Of a stretch of 64,000 nt of DNA, positions 1 to 10,865 are shown piece by piece (the stretch's first letter is position 1; every line of letters begins with the position of its first letter). This DNA is from Phorcus lineatus (lineage: Eukaryota; Mollusca; Gastropoda; Trochida; Trochidae): positions 19,419,911 to 19,483,910 of the forward strand of contig OV121085.1 in assembly GCA_921293015.1 (NCBI GenBank). The letters run 5' to 3'. The position numbers and the translations under genes are program-made. The notes under the pieces are model-generated. The model saw nothing but the letters and a program-made list of their open reading frames with translations, was not told the DNA's origin and ran no database searches.

Positions 1-26
1 ATTAAACATACTCTGTGTCACTTTAA
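1..26. repeat. Terminus of a TTAAAG-type small inverted-repeat transposon
   Basis: Positions 4-26 read, on the - strand, TTAAAGTGACACAGAGTATG followed by TTT. The same end is found at 22948-22970. Related ends bound complete-looking copies elsewhere in the window (44249-44459, 59914-60424). The window edge cuts this copy, so only its last bases are visible. Confidence 0.6.
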
Positions 27-1891
27 CACTCCTGAATGGCTAATGATTAAAGAGCTTATTGTAAAACATGTATTTAAAGCAGACACAAACTTTTTGTTTA
101 CTATGGAAGAAATATTGTTTTAATTGTCAAACTTAGTAATTGTATTTGCTTAAGCCAAAAAAAACATACAACATTTTGAACTGTTAGCTATTGATTATCC
201 GTCATACTGCCATAGTGTGTCTGTGTAGCAGGGTCACTAAGGAACAACGCCAAGGTGAATGCTGGGTTTGAGTTCTTTATTCCAAGTGGCTTGGATGATA
301 GCTACACACTATAAACCCTGAAACATTTATGACAACAAGATAATAATAATAAACTAACAATGCTTTTCAAACATTAGAATGCACTCATTTACATCTATAA
401 AAATATTTACCTTATCAATGTTAACAAGGATTGAATACATGAGCGCATACAATATTTTATGTAAGTAAAATATCATATAATTTGTCAAAGTGGAATTGAA
501 CTTAACAATGATCAGGAACGATAACTCCTGACAATACTTATTTGACATCATTTGTGTGTACAGTACAAATAATTATATGATTGAAAATATATATGTACAA
601 TAAAAAACTGACAACGTACCCTATGTATGGCACAGAGGTTCTCGTACCTGCCCGGCTGCCGTAGCAGACGATGAATAAATACGCTGATTTAGAATTGAGT
701 TGATGTCTTACATGTGGATTTTCTACCTGATTGTTCGTCCGTCGTGCTGTGTAACGATGTGACGTGTCAGAGTGCGAAGTGCTCATGCATACAAAAAGCG
801 TGCAGATTTGAAATGGTCCAATCGTGACGGATGTTGTCACCGTTGAGTGAACACTATTGATTTAATGATTATAACTACAAAACTACTTTACTACATTGAT
901 GCTTCAACTCGAATAATATAGCTGAAATAAAGTAACAACATTAGAACACGGAATTAATAGCTAGCTTTATCATTTCAACCTCTGTAATATGGTGAATTAA
1001 AGATATGATAACTAAATATTTAAGAATCTCTTTCAGCGCCTGTTAGATTGCTGAAAGAAAGATTTCTATTAATAATGCATAGACAACATTAAAAACTAAC
1101 TAAAATTATACCACACAGACATACATAGTATGTCCCTGTCACATCTGTGTACATAAATAGTATTTTCTTGAATAAGTACATTTTGAGTTGGTTTTACAGT
1201 TGAGAGCCAACTATTAATATAGTAATGAACGTAATAGTAAGCAGTAAATATTGATGACATCGAGGTATCTCGGGATGCAGATATTGACTTTTTTAATTAA
1301 CAACAGTGTTTGTGGCAGCCAAATTAAACATTCAAACATCATCTTGAGAGACAACAAAATGTTTCGTCGTAACCAGGGATAATTTTGTAAACATGAATTA
1401 TATTGTCCCTGGCGTAACATGCCATGTTTTTTTAGTATCACATATAAAAACTAGTCCATGGCGAAATTTCTCACGTGGAAATTACTTACATTTTTGGTGG
1501 CAAAATATTGACTAAATTTCCAAGTTTATGTATAGTTTAAGTAACTTTTGCTAAAGTTTACTTCTCTACATCTGGTTTATGTGAATTGAGAATTGATGAA
1601 ATATGTTGAATGAAAAGAGCCTTCAAGAACAATGTCGTGGGGGACATGTATGACTGGTTCCAGCTTTATTGCAAATTTGAGAATATACGCATATGTCGTT
1701 ACACTTATCCCTGGTCAGTTATTTTCTCAGATTACAATTCTTTATATAACATAACCAAGGTGGAATAAATGGATATTTTTCTTTACACAAAAAAAACAAC
1801 AAATAAAATCTTTTGTAAGAAGATCCCTATAAATGCAGATTTTAGCGGTGAGCAGAGACAATTTCAAAAGAGTTATTCCCCTTTGATAAAA
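27..1891. other. Upstream flank of SAP18, no secure gene
   Basis: AT-rich sequence with many stops in every frame. The only part that stands out is the CpG-containing block near 600-850, listed separately. The SAP18 promoter and 5' leader should lie in the last few hundred bases, but I see no convincing TATA box or initiator, so no promoter position is claimed. Confidence 0.5.
648..845 (-). other. Possible 5' exon or promoter of a divergent gene
   Basis: This block has more CpG than its surroundings. On the - strand it carries a CCAAT-box-like ATTGGACC (in the inverted orientation) and two good splice donors: GGGCAG/GTACGAG, with the exon ending at 648, and CAATCAG/GTAGAA, with the exon ending at 727. 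An open frame of about 100 codons crosses it but resembles nothing I know. A noncoding first exon divergent from SAP18 would fit. It may equally be chance, since no downstream exon can be recognised to the left. Confidence 0.2.
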
Positions 1892-1927
1892 ATGGCGTTC
1901 CGCTTCGGCGAAGGATTTAGAGGAAAC

Positions 1928-1990
1928 ATGGTCGAATCACTAGTTGTTGAAGAAAGCAAAGAGCCCGAAAAGCCGATTGATAGAGAAAAG
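1928..1990 (+). CDS. SAP18: SAP18 coding exon 1
   Basis: Encodes MVESLVVEESKEPEKPIDREK-type sequence (21 residues) and ends after a complete lysine codon (phase 0). The donor is AAAAG/GTTATT, a slightly weak variant. Translation into the intron gives a non-family tail and a stop at about 2020. Both 1892 and 1928 have A at -3 and G at +4. Initiation could therefore occur at 1892 if the transcript starts far enough upstream, adding an Arg/Gly/Phe-rich 12-residue extension. Confidence 0.93.
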
Positions 1991-4787
1991 GTTATTTCCT
2001 TAATCCCATTACAAGTATAAGTGAGAAATATATTAATGAATAACTAAGATATAACACTGAGACGATTCTGCACGCCAATACGTTCAGTTTTCGATCACGT
2101 ACTAGTTTGGCTTTCTTTTTTGTTCAACTGATTTTATTATCTGCATAACTCTAGAATAAGAGATAACGTCTTATATTGGTTATTGACCTTGGCGATTAAC
2201 CTTTTTAACGTTTGATATAGTTCTAAATGCAGATGCAAACTGCTTGTGCTGGACATTATGAAAATAAAATTGTTTTCAAGCATTGTTTTCATTATCAAAA
2301 AGGGAACACAAAATATTCCTCTTGAATACTATATGATGAAAATTTCCTCATTTAAATAACGCTCTATGGTAAATAATGCTGTTTGATAAGTTTCTTGAAA
2401 ACTATATATGCATCAATCTAGATTCTCTGACTGGCACTTGTCCTTACAATGTCATTGTTTAGAATGGCTAGCGAACTATGTGTGATCGTATATAAAATGA
2501 TAAACATAGAGGTTGGCCTTATTAAATATGTGATGCTGTTGTTAGCCTGTCCTATCTTGATTGAAAAATGACATATTCACTTGCTTTTGTCATCTAAATG
2601 AAATTGCTCAAAAAATCCCATTACAATTTACAAACCTACCTTATATTATTTGTGATAGAGTTAAATCTTCTGTCAATAAATTTCAAACATATGTAAAACA
2701 TCTACCTCCTACATATGGCCCTTTTTCTACCTAGCAATTTTGTATCCCATAATCTAATGTGTGTAGGGTAATAATTAAGACCTTCAACCATTTAACCACA
2801 GCCTGGTAATCTTAATATTTCATTGGTTGTTTCAGACATGTCCACTGCTTTTGAGAGTGTTTTGTAGCACTGGCCGTCATCACATGCTCAGCGAGTTTTC
2901 ACGTGGCAACACACCGACAAATGAGTTGCAAATCTATACTTGGTAACTATTGATATAATTCATTGAGAGGCAATTTATCACTTGAAATTATAAGAAATTA
3001 GAAGAAACTATGGATAACCACTTCTTAATTCATCATAAGCATGTTTTTAAAGCATATTCTTGATTATTCATCAAGCAAATGAACAAATGATGATGGATGG
3101 ATACATATTTGTTGGTATTTGTACCTATATGTAATATGAACAAATCTCCACTTAAGAATCATTAAGAAATCTGTGTCAAAACCATTGACATTCTTATTTG
3201 AAGTGATAAGTCGAACCCAAGCAAAATATTGTATGCATGATGCAAGTAAGATTGATAATGTGTTCAGTAGACCTGTGAATCGTGACCTTGGTACCAAGTA
3301 TATATGTCCCAATTCCTGTTTTATTAGGTGAGACAATATATATTGGAATCAGTGAGACAATTGTCATCACGATACCATAGTCGTGATACAGTATGTGATA
3401 CAGTATGTATCACATACTGTATCATGATTCTCTACAGTTTTTGGAAGAAGAATAGATAGCATATAATAAAATTAATGTTATTTCTTATAGATCTACCAAT
3501 TTGTCATAAAATTAACATGAATTGAAATCGCAAAATCATAGTGACTGTCAAATTGTGGATATAATATAAGAAATATTTAATATTTTTTGATTGTGTAATC
3601 ACTGTAATCTCTACAATGGAATAAAAATGTGAGCTTATATAGTTATTTGTTTGAAATAAATTACGTTAATAGTATTGGGATATGTTCTCTCTTATGGCGA
3701 TACATAAAGGTATCATGGACCCTCACGATGTAAATATCCTGATATATTGTCTAAAAGTGTTTTGTATCAATGCACTCGTATCACGTTAAAAAAATGCAAA
3801 CATCAGCTTATATAGTTATTTGTTTGAAATAAATTACATTTACACAGTATTGGGATATGTTGCCTAATGGCAATTCATGGATGTATCATGGACCTTCACA
3901 ACGTAAATATCCTGATATATTGTCAGAGAGTGTTTTGTATTATTGCACTCATATGGTGCTGGAGACGATGCAAACATCGATACTTACGATGAATCGTTAC
4001 ACCACAAGTGTTGAGAATTGTTATAAAAATAATAATAACTCATTTATATAGTGCCTAGTACCATCACAATTGTTATTCATTGTTGATAAACAAATGGAGA
4101 ATTTGTAAAGAACCTTGTGTAGTTCAATTAAACAAATGATTATCTTTTTCATTCTTTCATCTCATTTAACATTCAACAAAAAGGAAAAAGATTATAGAGA
4201 TTGGAAGAAAATAACAAGCATTTTGTTTGCAGCTCACAATGACTATATATAGAGTGAATAAATATCGAACAATTTTTGCAGGGTTCAAGCTGGTCTGTTT
4301 AAGTTCACTTAAAATTCCAAAGCTTAAAAAGCAATTTTGGGAAACTAAGACTAAATTTAAAAAATAATAAAACAACTACTGCAAAGGTTTACATACCTGT
4401 GTTTTGGTTCCGAGAAAACTGCATTGGCGTTAACAGCTGATGTTATTTTCTCCTTGTTATCTGTCCAATCCTTAGATTTGTCAAGAACTTCCGTTCTTCT
4501 TCTGCAGGATGGACGCTACACTTAAGGAGCTGACCAGTCTGGTAAAAGAGGTCAACCCAGAAGCTAGGAAGAAAGGAACCTTCTTTGATTTTGCCATCGT
4601 CTACCCTGACCCTCGTTCACCCACTCATCGACTTCGAGAAATTGGAACTACTTGTTCAGGACGTAAATCAGCTGATGATACCGTCACACTTGCCTCAAAG
4701 AAATTTCAAATTGGTGATTACTTGGACATTGCTATCACACCTCCAAGACAAGGCCCCATTCCATCTAGGCCAAGGAGACCGTATTAA
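1928..4787 (+). CDS. SAP18: SAP18, Sin3A-associated 18 kDa protein (complete gene, 3 coding exons)
   Basis: Join 1928-1990, 2836-2942 and 4508-4787 gives 149 residues, close to the ~153 of vertebrate SAP18. Residues 11-21 read EPEKPIDREK-type sequence. Exon 2 supplies the TCPLLLRVF core, the GRHH and EFSRGN motifs and ELQIYTW. Exon 3 gives MDATLKELTSLVKEVNPEAR, then SGRK, FQIGDYLDIAITPP and the terminal RRPY. These are hallmarks of the Sin18 ubiquitin-like fold. The family is known to bind the Sin3-HDAC corepressor and, with RNPS1 and Acinus or Pinin, to form ASAP/PSAP complexes on spliced mRNA; the protein is nuclear. Introns are GT-AG, in phase 0 then phase 2. The start at 1928 (MVES) aligns with the family N terminus; an in-frame ATG at 1892, also in a good Kozak context, would add 12 residues. 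The gene looks intact. Confidence 0.97.
2836..2942 (+). CDS. SAP18: SAP18 coding exon 2
   Basis: A 107-bp exon with acceptor TTTCAG/ACATG and donor CTTG/GTAACT. It reads TCPLLLRVFCSTGRHHMLSE and then the FSRGN motif and ELQIYTW. This is the middle of the Sin18 fold and is missed by any open-frame scan because it is only 35 codons. It enters in phase 0 and splits the last tryptophan codon TG/G across intron 2. Where vertebrates have a short TTNNG stretch this protein has CSTG. Confidence 0.95.
3385..3423. repeat. Perfect 17-bp hairpin in SAP18 intron 2
   Basis: Arms 3385-3401 (GATACAGTATGTGATAC) and 3407-3423 are exact reverse complements around a 5-base AGTAT spacer. The surrounding bases also contain GTGATAC and ATCACGATAC repeats, so the hairpin probably grew from a local short tandem repeat. 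Confidence 0.8.
3628..3975. repeat. Two diverged tandem copies of a ~173-bp unit
   Basis: The string GCTTATATAGTTATTTGTTT occurs at 3633 and again at 3806. The pair goes on to share ATTGGGATATGTT, TATCATGGACC and AAATATCCTGATATATTGTC. The copies differ by many substitutions and small indels, so the duplication is old. Confidence 0.75.
4508..4787 (+). CDS. SAP18: SAP18 coding exon 3 (terminal)
   Basis: The acceptor TTCTTCTGCAG/G completes the split tryptophan codon. The exon then encodes 92 residues from MDATLKELTSLV to RRPY and a TAA stop at 4785-4787. Strong family blocks are KKGTFFDFAIVYPD, REIGTTCSGRK and KFQIGDYLDIAITPP. The C terminus is Pro/Arg-rich as in other animals. Confidence 0.97.
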
Positions 4788-5124
4788 ATAATTTTAAAAT
4801 TGGCATGTGAATCATAATGGTCATCAGTAGTATGTGAAGCATAATTATGTGAATTACCACTGATTACCATTTGAAACATGTTGATTGCTGACCTGCAAAG
4901 CTTCATTATGGTAATCAAATGACATGTGAAAGATATATGTATGTTACTCATTAACTCATAGAAGATAGGTAAGTTGATCATTGACTTGTTAAACATCAGT
5001 ATTTTCATCATTGATGTGGAAATGTGACTTTGTGAATCTTTAAGCATCAGTATGTATATCACTGACATGTGATACAACTGCACCTTTATCTTTGACATGT
5101 GAAACATTAGCTGGTTTATCTTTC

Positions 5125-5130
5125 AATAAA
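5125..5130 (+). terminator. Proximal polyadenylation signal candidate (SAP18)
   Basis: AATAAA about 340 bp after the SAP18 stop codon. There is no strong GT-rich element just downstream, so it ranks below the signal at 5741. Confidence 0.35.
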
Positions 5131-5740
5131 AGCATGTTGATTGTCAAATTGCAAAAATAAAATATGATGGTCATCAATTAGTGAAACAGCATTTTTATCA
5201 ATGACAAGTGAAATTTAATCATGTTGATCATCAATTTATGAAATGAATTTATGTTCATCTTTGACATTCGAAGCACAAGTGTTAGTCATTGGCAAGTGAA
5301 AGTACCTATATAAATCCTTGACATGTAAAACATCAATATCATTGACATGTGAAAAATAAGTAAGGCATCAGTTTATCTATCATACTGTTTATTTTATGCA
5401 TATGTTTGAGTCATTGCTAGTGATAGCTTTACATATGATCTATCATAAAGATATAATATGCTATTCTTTGCCTTTTCTCCTTTCTATACATTTATGGTTT
5501 TCAAAGAATAAAGAACATAATGGTCTAACAATGAGATATCCTTTACTTAGAACATCTGAACCTCGGCCATTTGGTGTGGATGATTTTAAAGTTTCTTTTT
5601 TATCTTTTACCTTTGCGATTGTGTTACAGCTGTGTGTATAAAATTGATGTGGAGGATGTTTTTGTGCAGTTGAAGACAGTTGGAGCTTTTCATAAATATT
5701 GAGTTTCATTTTAACATTGTTGCATCATGTCATTTTAATC

Positions 5741-5746
5741 AATAAA
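5741..5746 (+). terminator. Distal polyadenylation signal candidate (SAP18)
   Basis: AATAAA followed about 25 bp later by the GT-rich stretch TTTTGTGTTTGG. It sits about 950 bp after the SAP18 stop and fits a normal cleavage site near 5760. Confidence 0.5.
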
Positions 5747-5804
5747 AATCTGTTCATTCATAAGTATTTTGTGTTTGGTTTTTCATATTTAGCAGCTATG
5801 CTCA

Positions 5805-6140
5805 TATTCAAGGTCAAAGGTCAAGGTCAGGACTTATGAAATCAATTAATGAAATCCTTATTAACACCATGATCTGAAAAGTTTTTGTGTTTCTTTTTTG
5901 GTATATATCAACGTTGGAGAAATACTGAGATTTAGAAAGGTTTTCCATTTAATCGGTTAAAGGTCAAGGTCACAACGAGGTCATGATTTAAGAATGGTTT
6001 TGCAAAAATGCTTTATTTTAACTATAAACACTTAATCATTACACGCTTGTTATCCCCATTGAAAAATGAAATTGATTTCGTGACCTTGATGTCAAAAGTC
6101 AAATTTATGTATTTGATATATTCACTCTCAAGGTCATGGT
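5805..6140. repeat. AGGTCA-rich interspersed repeat
   Basis: 5810-5831 contains AGGTCAAAGGTCAAGGTCAG, that is three AGGTCA half-sites. Further half-site clusters follow at about 5959-5984, at 6081-6095 (reverse orientation) and at 6128. Spacing is roughly 120-150 bp, as expected for a degraded tandem repeat. These match nuclear-receptor half-sites in direct-repeat spacing, but a repeat origin explains them without any regulatory role. Confidence 0.55.
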
Positions 6141-7689
6141 TCAAATCGCAAATATATATATATATATAGAAAAGAATGCCGATTTTATTGTGGCGGAACA
6201 GGGGAAGGCGAAACCCTCAGTTCCGGGGCTGCTCTACTTTTGTGGGGTCCCGCTAACACTCATGTAGGTATTTGTGTATTGTAATTATAGATATGCTTCA
6301 TCGTTAGGACCGGTTTTGCAGGAAAGCCGGTTAACTTATCTTATTTAATTCAATTGTTAATTTCCGAAAAAGTTTAGATGATATTTTTTCACAAGTAAAG
6401 AAAGGAATAGTATTAACAGATCTTGTCAAAAATCGGACGTTAAGTTGAAAATAACAAAAACAAAAATGTTTTGATTTCAATAACCCTTCGGCACGCAACT
6501 AAAATAAACCCTTGTGCGAGGTCAAGCTAGGTTTTCCTGCATATGATTTCAAAATCATCTTTTTGCAAATAGTCAGTAGGGAGATAAAAGATTGGAAAAG
6601 TCTGTGCAGCCAGTTATCATGCATCCTCTATTTACATCGAAAATTCGGTAATTTTAACATTTAAAATTAGACATATAATCAGTGTGCTAAGTATCATGTT
6701 TTTGCAGAAAGGTATGCACATTTGGTCACTCCTAAAAGCAACAACAAAAAATCAGAATGCTAAAGTCTTGTGGACAAATCTTGACCACTTGAAAATGTTG
6801 GATAGTTTTTCCGATTAATCTCATTTATGAATATATTATTACCAAATATATGTACCTTAATAAAATATGTAAAGACCGAAGACCTACAGAGTCGATTGCT
6901 GTTACACATGTATTCTACAGAAATTATTGAAGCGCCATAAAATATTACTTGGTCGACCTTCTAAGTGTGAGTTGCTAATATCAGGATATTCAATCCTCAA
7001 CATTTTTATAAGATTCCCGCCTAAATGAACAACTTAACAGAAAGAAAATGCCTCTATTTTCAGCTTCATTCTGTTGCAAGAACTATCCACCCATGCATGT
7101 CCAACGCAACATACCCTTTAAAATTTGACTTAAACTTATTCCTTTCACAATTAGTAAAAATCAGTATTTCATAAGATCTTTATAAAATCATTATGATCTT
7201 CGAATACTTCCTTACAACAAATACAGCCAAAAAGAAAAATGTTCGCCAAAATTAAATCACTCAAATTTCAATAAAATTTCACATCAAATCTAAATTTCTT
7301 AATAAATTATTTCCAATATAAATTACGAAGAAATTCCTTTTTTGAGATTTTGAATTTTACATGTTCCAAATTAATGTTACTAACTAGGCGATGTGATATT
7401 GTATCTCCTGGTTCAGTATCAACCACATCGAGAAAATCTGCCATTGAAAATCGCCAGAAGCAGATCGTCTCAAGTTCATAAAGCAACACCACAAGTGGAA
7501 GATATTTCTGTCCACAACCAGGAAGAAAAGTTATTTAACCTCATCGGGAGTAGTGCATGAAAACCAAAGCAGGTCCCAGAAATCTACAAATGATTTGAAA
7601 ACAGAATAATATCGATGTTGAGATGTGGAATTACCTGTCTGAAGATTTGATACAGGTAATGGTGATATATAAGTATTATGTAGGCAACA
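6141..7689. other. No recognised gene
   Basis: A TA dinucleotide run lies near 6147-6167. It is followed by a moderately GC-rich patch (6180-6335) with short self-complementary pieces such as ACCGGTTTTGC and AAGCCGGT. The rest is AT-rich single-copy-looking sequence. A ~75-codon open frame on the - strand (about 7310-7535) reads protein-like but matches no family I know. Confidence 0.4.
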
Positions 7690-7739
7690 AGAAACAAGTA
7701 GATATACATTAAAGAAAGAGAAAAGAGACAGCTAATCGA

Positions 7740-8275
7740 TAGGAGGTTAAATTGATGGATAGGTAGATAGATAGATAAAAGAGCGAGCTATTAAAATCAT
7801 GTTGATCGATGGATAATTAGGTAGGTCGATAGATAAATTAAAAGAAATAAGATCGCTATTAAGATCATGCAGATCGATGGATAACGAGGTAGGAAGATAG
7901 ATAAATATAAAGAAAATAGCGACCTCCCAAGATCCTTCATATCGATAAATAATAAGGTAGGTGTATTGCTAAAACAGCGACCTATTAAGATCATGCAGAT
8001 CGATAGATAATTAGGTAGGTGGATTGCTAATTGAAAGAAAATAGCGACCTATTAAGATCATGCAGATCGATACATAATTAGGTAGGTACAATTGATACAT
8101 TGAAAGTAAAAAGAGGGCTATTAAGATCATGCAGATCGATAGATAATTAGGTAGGTAGATAGATAAATTGAAAGAAAATAGCGACCTATTAAGATCATGC
8201 AGATCGATATAAGTAGGTAGGTACAATTGAAAGGAAAAATAGTGCTATTAAGATCATGTTGATCGACAGATATAA
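7740..8275. repeat. Minisatellite, ~68-bp units, about 8 copies
   Basis: The core AAGATCATGCAGATCGATAG (or a close variant) recurs at about 7794, 7861, 7929, 7987, 8055, 8129, 8191 and 8249, at spacings of 58-74 bp. Between cores are GATAATTAGGTAGGTA and GAAAGAAAATAGCGACCTATT. The core differs at only two positions from AAGATCAAGCAGATGGATAG, the core of the 51-bp array that begins about 1 kb further on. Confidence 0.85.
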
Positions 8276-9110
8276 ACCTTGTAATTCCTAAAGAGATTGT
8301 ATTTTAAGTATCTACAGACAGATAGAGAAACTAATAACCAAACATGAGGAAAATCTAATAGATTATATTTCAAACACATACTTAGGAAATCCATTAATTA
8401 ATTGCAATGAGATATTCAATTCAGAAACAAAAGTATTTAATATGTCATTTAATACCAACGAGGTATATAGATAATACAGACAGCTATATTGGGAATCCAT
8501 TTCTGAATGATGAAATATACAGGGTATGCAGACATAAATGTAGATCCAATATTTAATAATCGTGTAATAAAGGAGGGGGAAAACATTTGTAATAACTCAT
8601 AGTATTTTACATTGCAAACAGATGTGGAATCCAGTAATCTACTATCAATATACAGATGGACAATGAAGTCAGAAAGGTAGGGGAATCAGTACTTATTGAT
8701 GATGGAATTACAGAGACAGAGATGTAGAGGGTTTGACAAGGGTGCGTTTAAGGAGAAGATAGGGAGTCCAATCTCAAATAGCTTTGAGTTAAATAGATTT
8801 TGCCGACAGAAGGACACGGATATCCTAGACTTCAGTAATACAGTTTATGCAGACATATTCAAGGAATCAATCTATAGAAACAGTGACCAGGTTTGAGTTT
8901 GCAGACAGAGGGATATCATTTTTGCTTACAGGGCCCAAGATAGATTAGATGTAGGTAATCGTAACTATGAGACAGAAGATCAAGCAGCGAGATAGTAAAT
9001 CCAATATCAAGTAACCATGAGACAAAAAAATAAGCAGAGAGGTATTATTTTTTATCATTAACAGGGCTAAAGATAGATGAGCTATACATCCTATAAGATC
9101 CTATAGTAAG
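8276..9110. repeat. Degenerate zone between minisatellites
   Basis: Scattered pieces resembling the 51-bp unit (AATCCAAT, ATGAGACA, AAGCAGAGA, GATAGTGAATCC) become more frequent to the right. This looks like the eroded left shoulder of the 51-bp array. Confidence 0.5.
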
Positions 9111-10115
9111 TAATTATGAGACAAAAATTAAGCAAAGATATAGTGAATCCAATAGAAAGTAATCATCTGATACAAATATCAAGCAGATGGATAGTGAATC
9201 CAATAGATAGTAATCATCTGATACAAATATCAAGCAGATGGATAGTGAATCCAATAGTAAGTAATTATGAGATACAAACATAAAGCAGATGGATAGTGAA
9301 TGAAATAGAAAGTAATCATGTGATACAAGCATAAAGCAGATGGATAGTGAATCCAATAGAAAGTAATCATGTGATACAAACATAAAGCAGATGGATAGTG
9401 AATCCAATAGAAAGTAATCATGTGGTACAAATATCAAGCAGATGGATAGTGAATCCAATAGAACGTAATCATGTGATACAAAGATCAAGCGGATGGATAG
9501 TGAATCCAATAGAAAGTAATCATGTGATACAAAGATCAAGCAGATGGATAGTGAATCCAATATAAAGTAATCATGTGATACAAAGATCAAGCAGATGGAT
9601 AGTGAATCCAATAGAACGTAATCATGTGATACAAAGATCAAGCAGATGGATAGTGAATCCAATAGAAAGTAATCATGTGATACAAAGATCAAGCAGATGG
9701 ATAGTGAATCCAATATAAAGTAATCATGTGATACAAAGATCAAGCAGATGGATAGTGAATCCAATAGAACGTAATCATGTGATACAAAGATCAAGCAGAT
9801 GGATAGTGAATCCAATAGAAAGTAATCATGTGATACAAATATCAAGCAGATGGATAGTGAATGAAATAGTAAGTAATTATGAGATAAAAGATCAAGCAGA
9901 TGGATAGTGAATGAAATAGTAAGTAAGTGTGAGATACAAGATCAAGCAGATGGTAAGTGAATGAAATAGTAAGTAATTATGATATACAAATATCAAGCAG
10001 GAGATAGTGAATCAAATCATAAGCAATTATGAGATACAAAGATCAAGCAGATGGATAGTGAATCAAGTAGTTAGTAATTATAACATACAAAGAACAAACA
10101 GAATGCAATAATAGA
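9111..10115. repeat. Minisatellite A, 51-bp units, about 19 copies
   Basis: The unit, in three pieces, is AATCCAATAGAAAGTAATC, ATGTGATACAAAGATC and AAGCAGATGGATAGTG (51 bp). Copies from 9430 to 9850 are almost identical; those on both sides are more diverged. Because 51 is 17 codons and the unit is stop-free, the - strand is open for 243 codons as a 17-residue repeat (SLSICLIFVSHDYFLLD). That frame has no ATG where it begins, and I regard it as noncoding. Confidence 0.93.
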
Positions 10116-10319
10116 TAGGATTAGATACAAAGATCAAGCAGCGATAAGGGAAATCACATGATACGTAAATAATAGATACAAAGCAAGAAGAGATAATGAA
10201 TCCAATAAAAAGCATCTATGAGACAAAAGGACGCATCAGAGAAAAGGGAATCAATTAAAAAGTCAATATGAGATACAAAGATCGAGCAGAGATAGAGAAT
10301 TTATCATACAAAACTGTGT

Positions 10320-10745
10320 GCCACAGGAGATATCGCTTGTGGAGGATCAAGCTATATCTCCTAGGAGATATCGCTTTGGCAGTAGATTTTGAACAATGCC
10401 CTGTTACAGTCAAGTTCATGACATCACAATTGTTTAACATCATCAAGTAATGACATCACAATGCTATGACATCATAAACATGATGACGTCATAGTGTTAT
10501 TACATCACCGCACTGATAGTCTAATAGTGGTGCAATGTTCAGAAATATACATTTTTCACGGAACAGAAATGAAAAATGATTTTGGATTATAAATAGAATC
10601 TCACCCTCGTGTCTTCTGATATCAAATATATCAACACTCGTTGATAAAAGGAAAAATATCCTCGGCAAGCCTCGGATATTTGTAACTTTTATCAACTTGT
10701 GTTGATATATTTGATATCAGAAGACACTTGGGTGAGATTCTCTAT
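10320..10745. mobile_element. Foldback element with CRE-like sites
   Basis: The right half is a palindrome: arm 10596-10650 (GAATCTCACCCTCGTGTCTT...) pairs with 10686-10740. The spacer also folds on itself (AAATATCC / GGATATTT). The left half has several TGACATCA or TGACGTCA sites (10420-10505). The order GTCGCTTGTGG-like motif, TGACATCA cluster, TTCAGAAATRTA, ATTTTTCAYGGAA, TCTCAC is shared with 27850-28195, showing a dispersed family. It is inserted in, or has split, the 51-bp satellite tract. No transposase frame is present, so it is non-autonomous. Confidence 0.65.
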
Positions 10746-10865
10746 ATAATCATTAGTTTATGAGACACTGAATCCAGTAGTATGTAAACATAAGAAAATC
10801 AAGCAGAGATAGGGAATATAATTATAAGAAATTATGAGATACTGAATCCAGTAGTAAGTATAGAT

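Larger units (their letters stand above)
2943..4507 (+). other. SAP18 intron 2 with hairpin and a duplicated segment
   Basis: A 1565-bp GT-AG intron with acceptor TTCTTCTGCAG. It contains a perfect 17-bp hairpin (3385-3423) and two diverged copies of a ~173-bp segment (about 3628-3975). The open frames inside it (for example 3064-3336 on the - strand) resemble no protein and are treated as chance. Confidence 0.85.
4788..5765 (+). other. SAP18: SAP18 3' untranslated region with a degenerate short repeat
   Basis: The first ~570 bp consist of loosely repeated pieces built on CATGTGAAACAT, TGATCATTGAC and CATCAGTATGT. This leaves accidental open frames such as 4784-5107 on the - strand. Two AATAAA signals follow, at 5125-5130 and 5741-5746. 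The second is followed by the GT-rich tract TTTTGTGTTTGGTTTTTC, which makes it the better candidate for the main 3' end. Confidence 0.6.

Noticed and set aside
2084..2098. Reverse-strand GTGATCGAAAACTG in SAP18 intron 1, like the transposon core
   Set aside because: No terminal TTAAAG ends are found nearby, so an isolated 14-base match is not enough to call a copy.
7310..7535. Protein-like - strand frame with an acceptor-like TTCTTCCTGGTTGTGGACAG before it
   Set aside because: The ~75 residues match no family I know, and neither partner exons nor a convincing donor context could be found.
9114..9845. 243-codon - strand open frame
   Set aside because: It is made entirely of a stop-free 51-bp satellite unit, has no ATG at its start, and the repeat continues beyond the frame on both sides.
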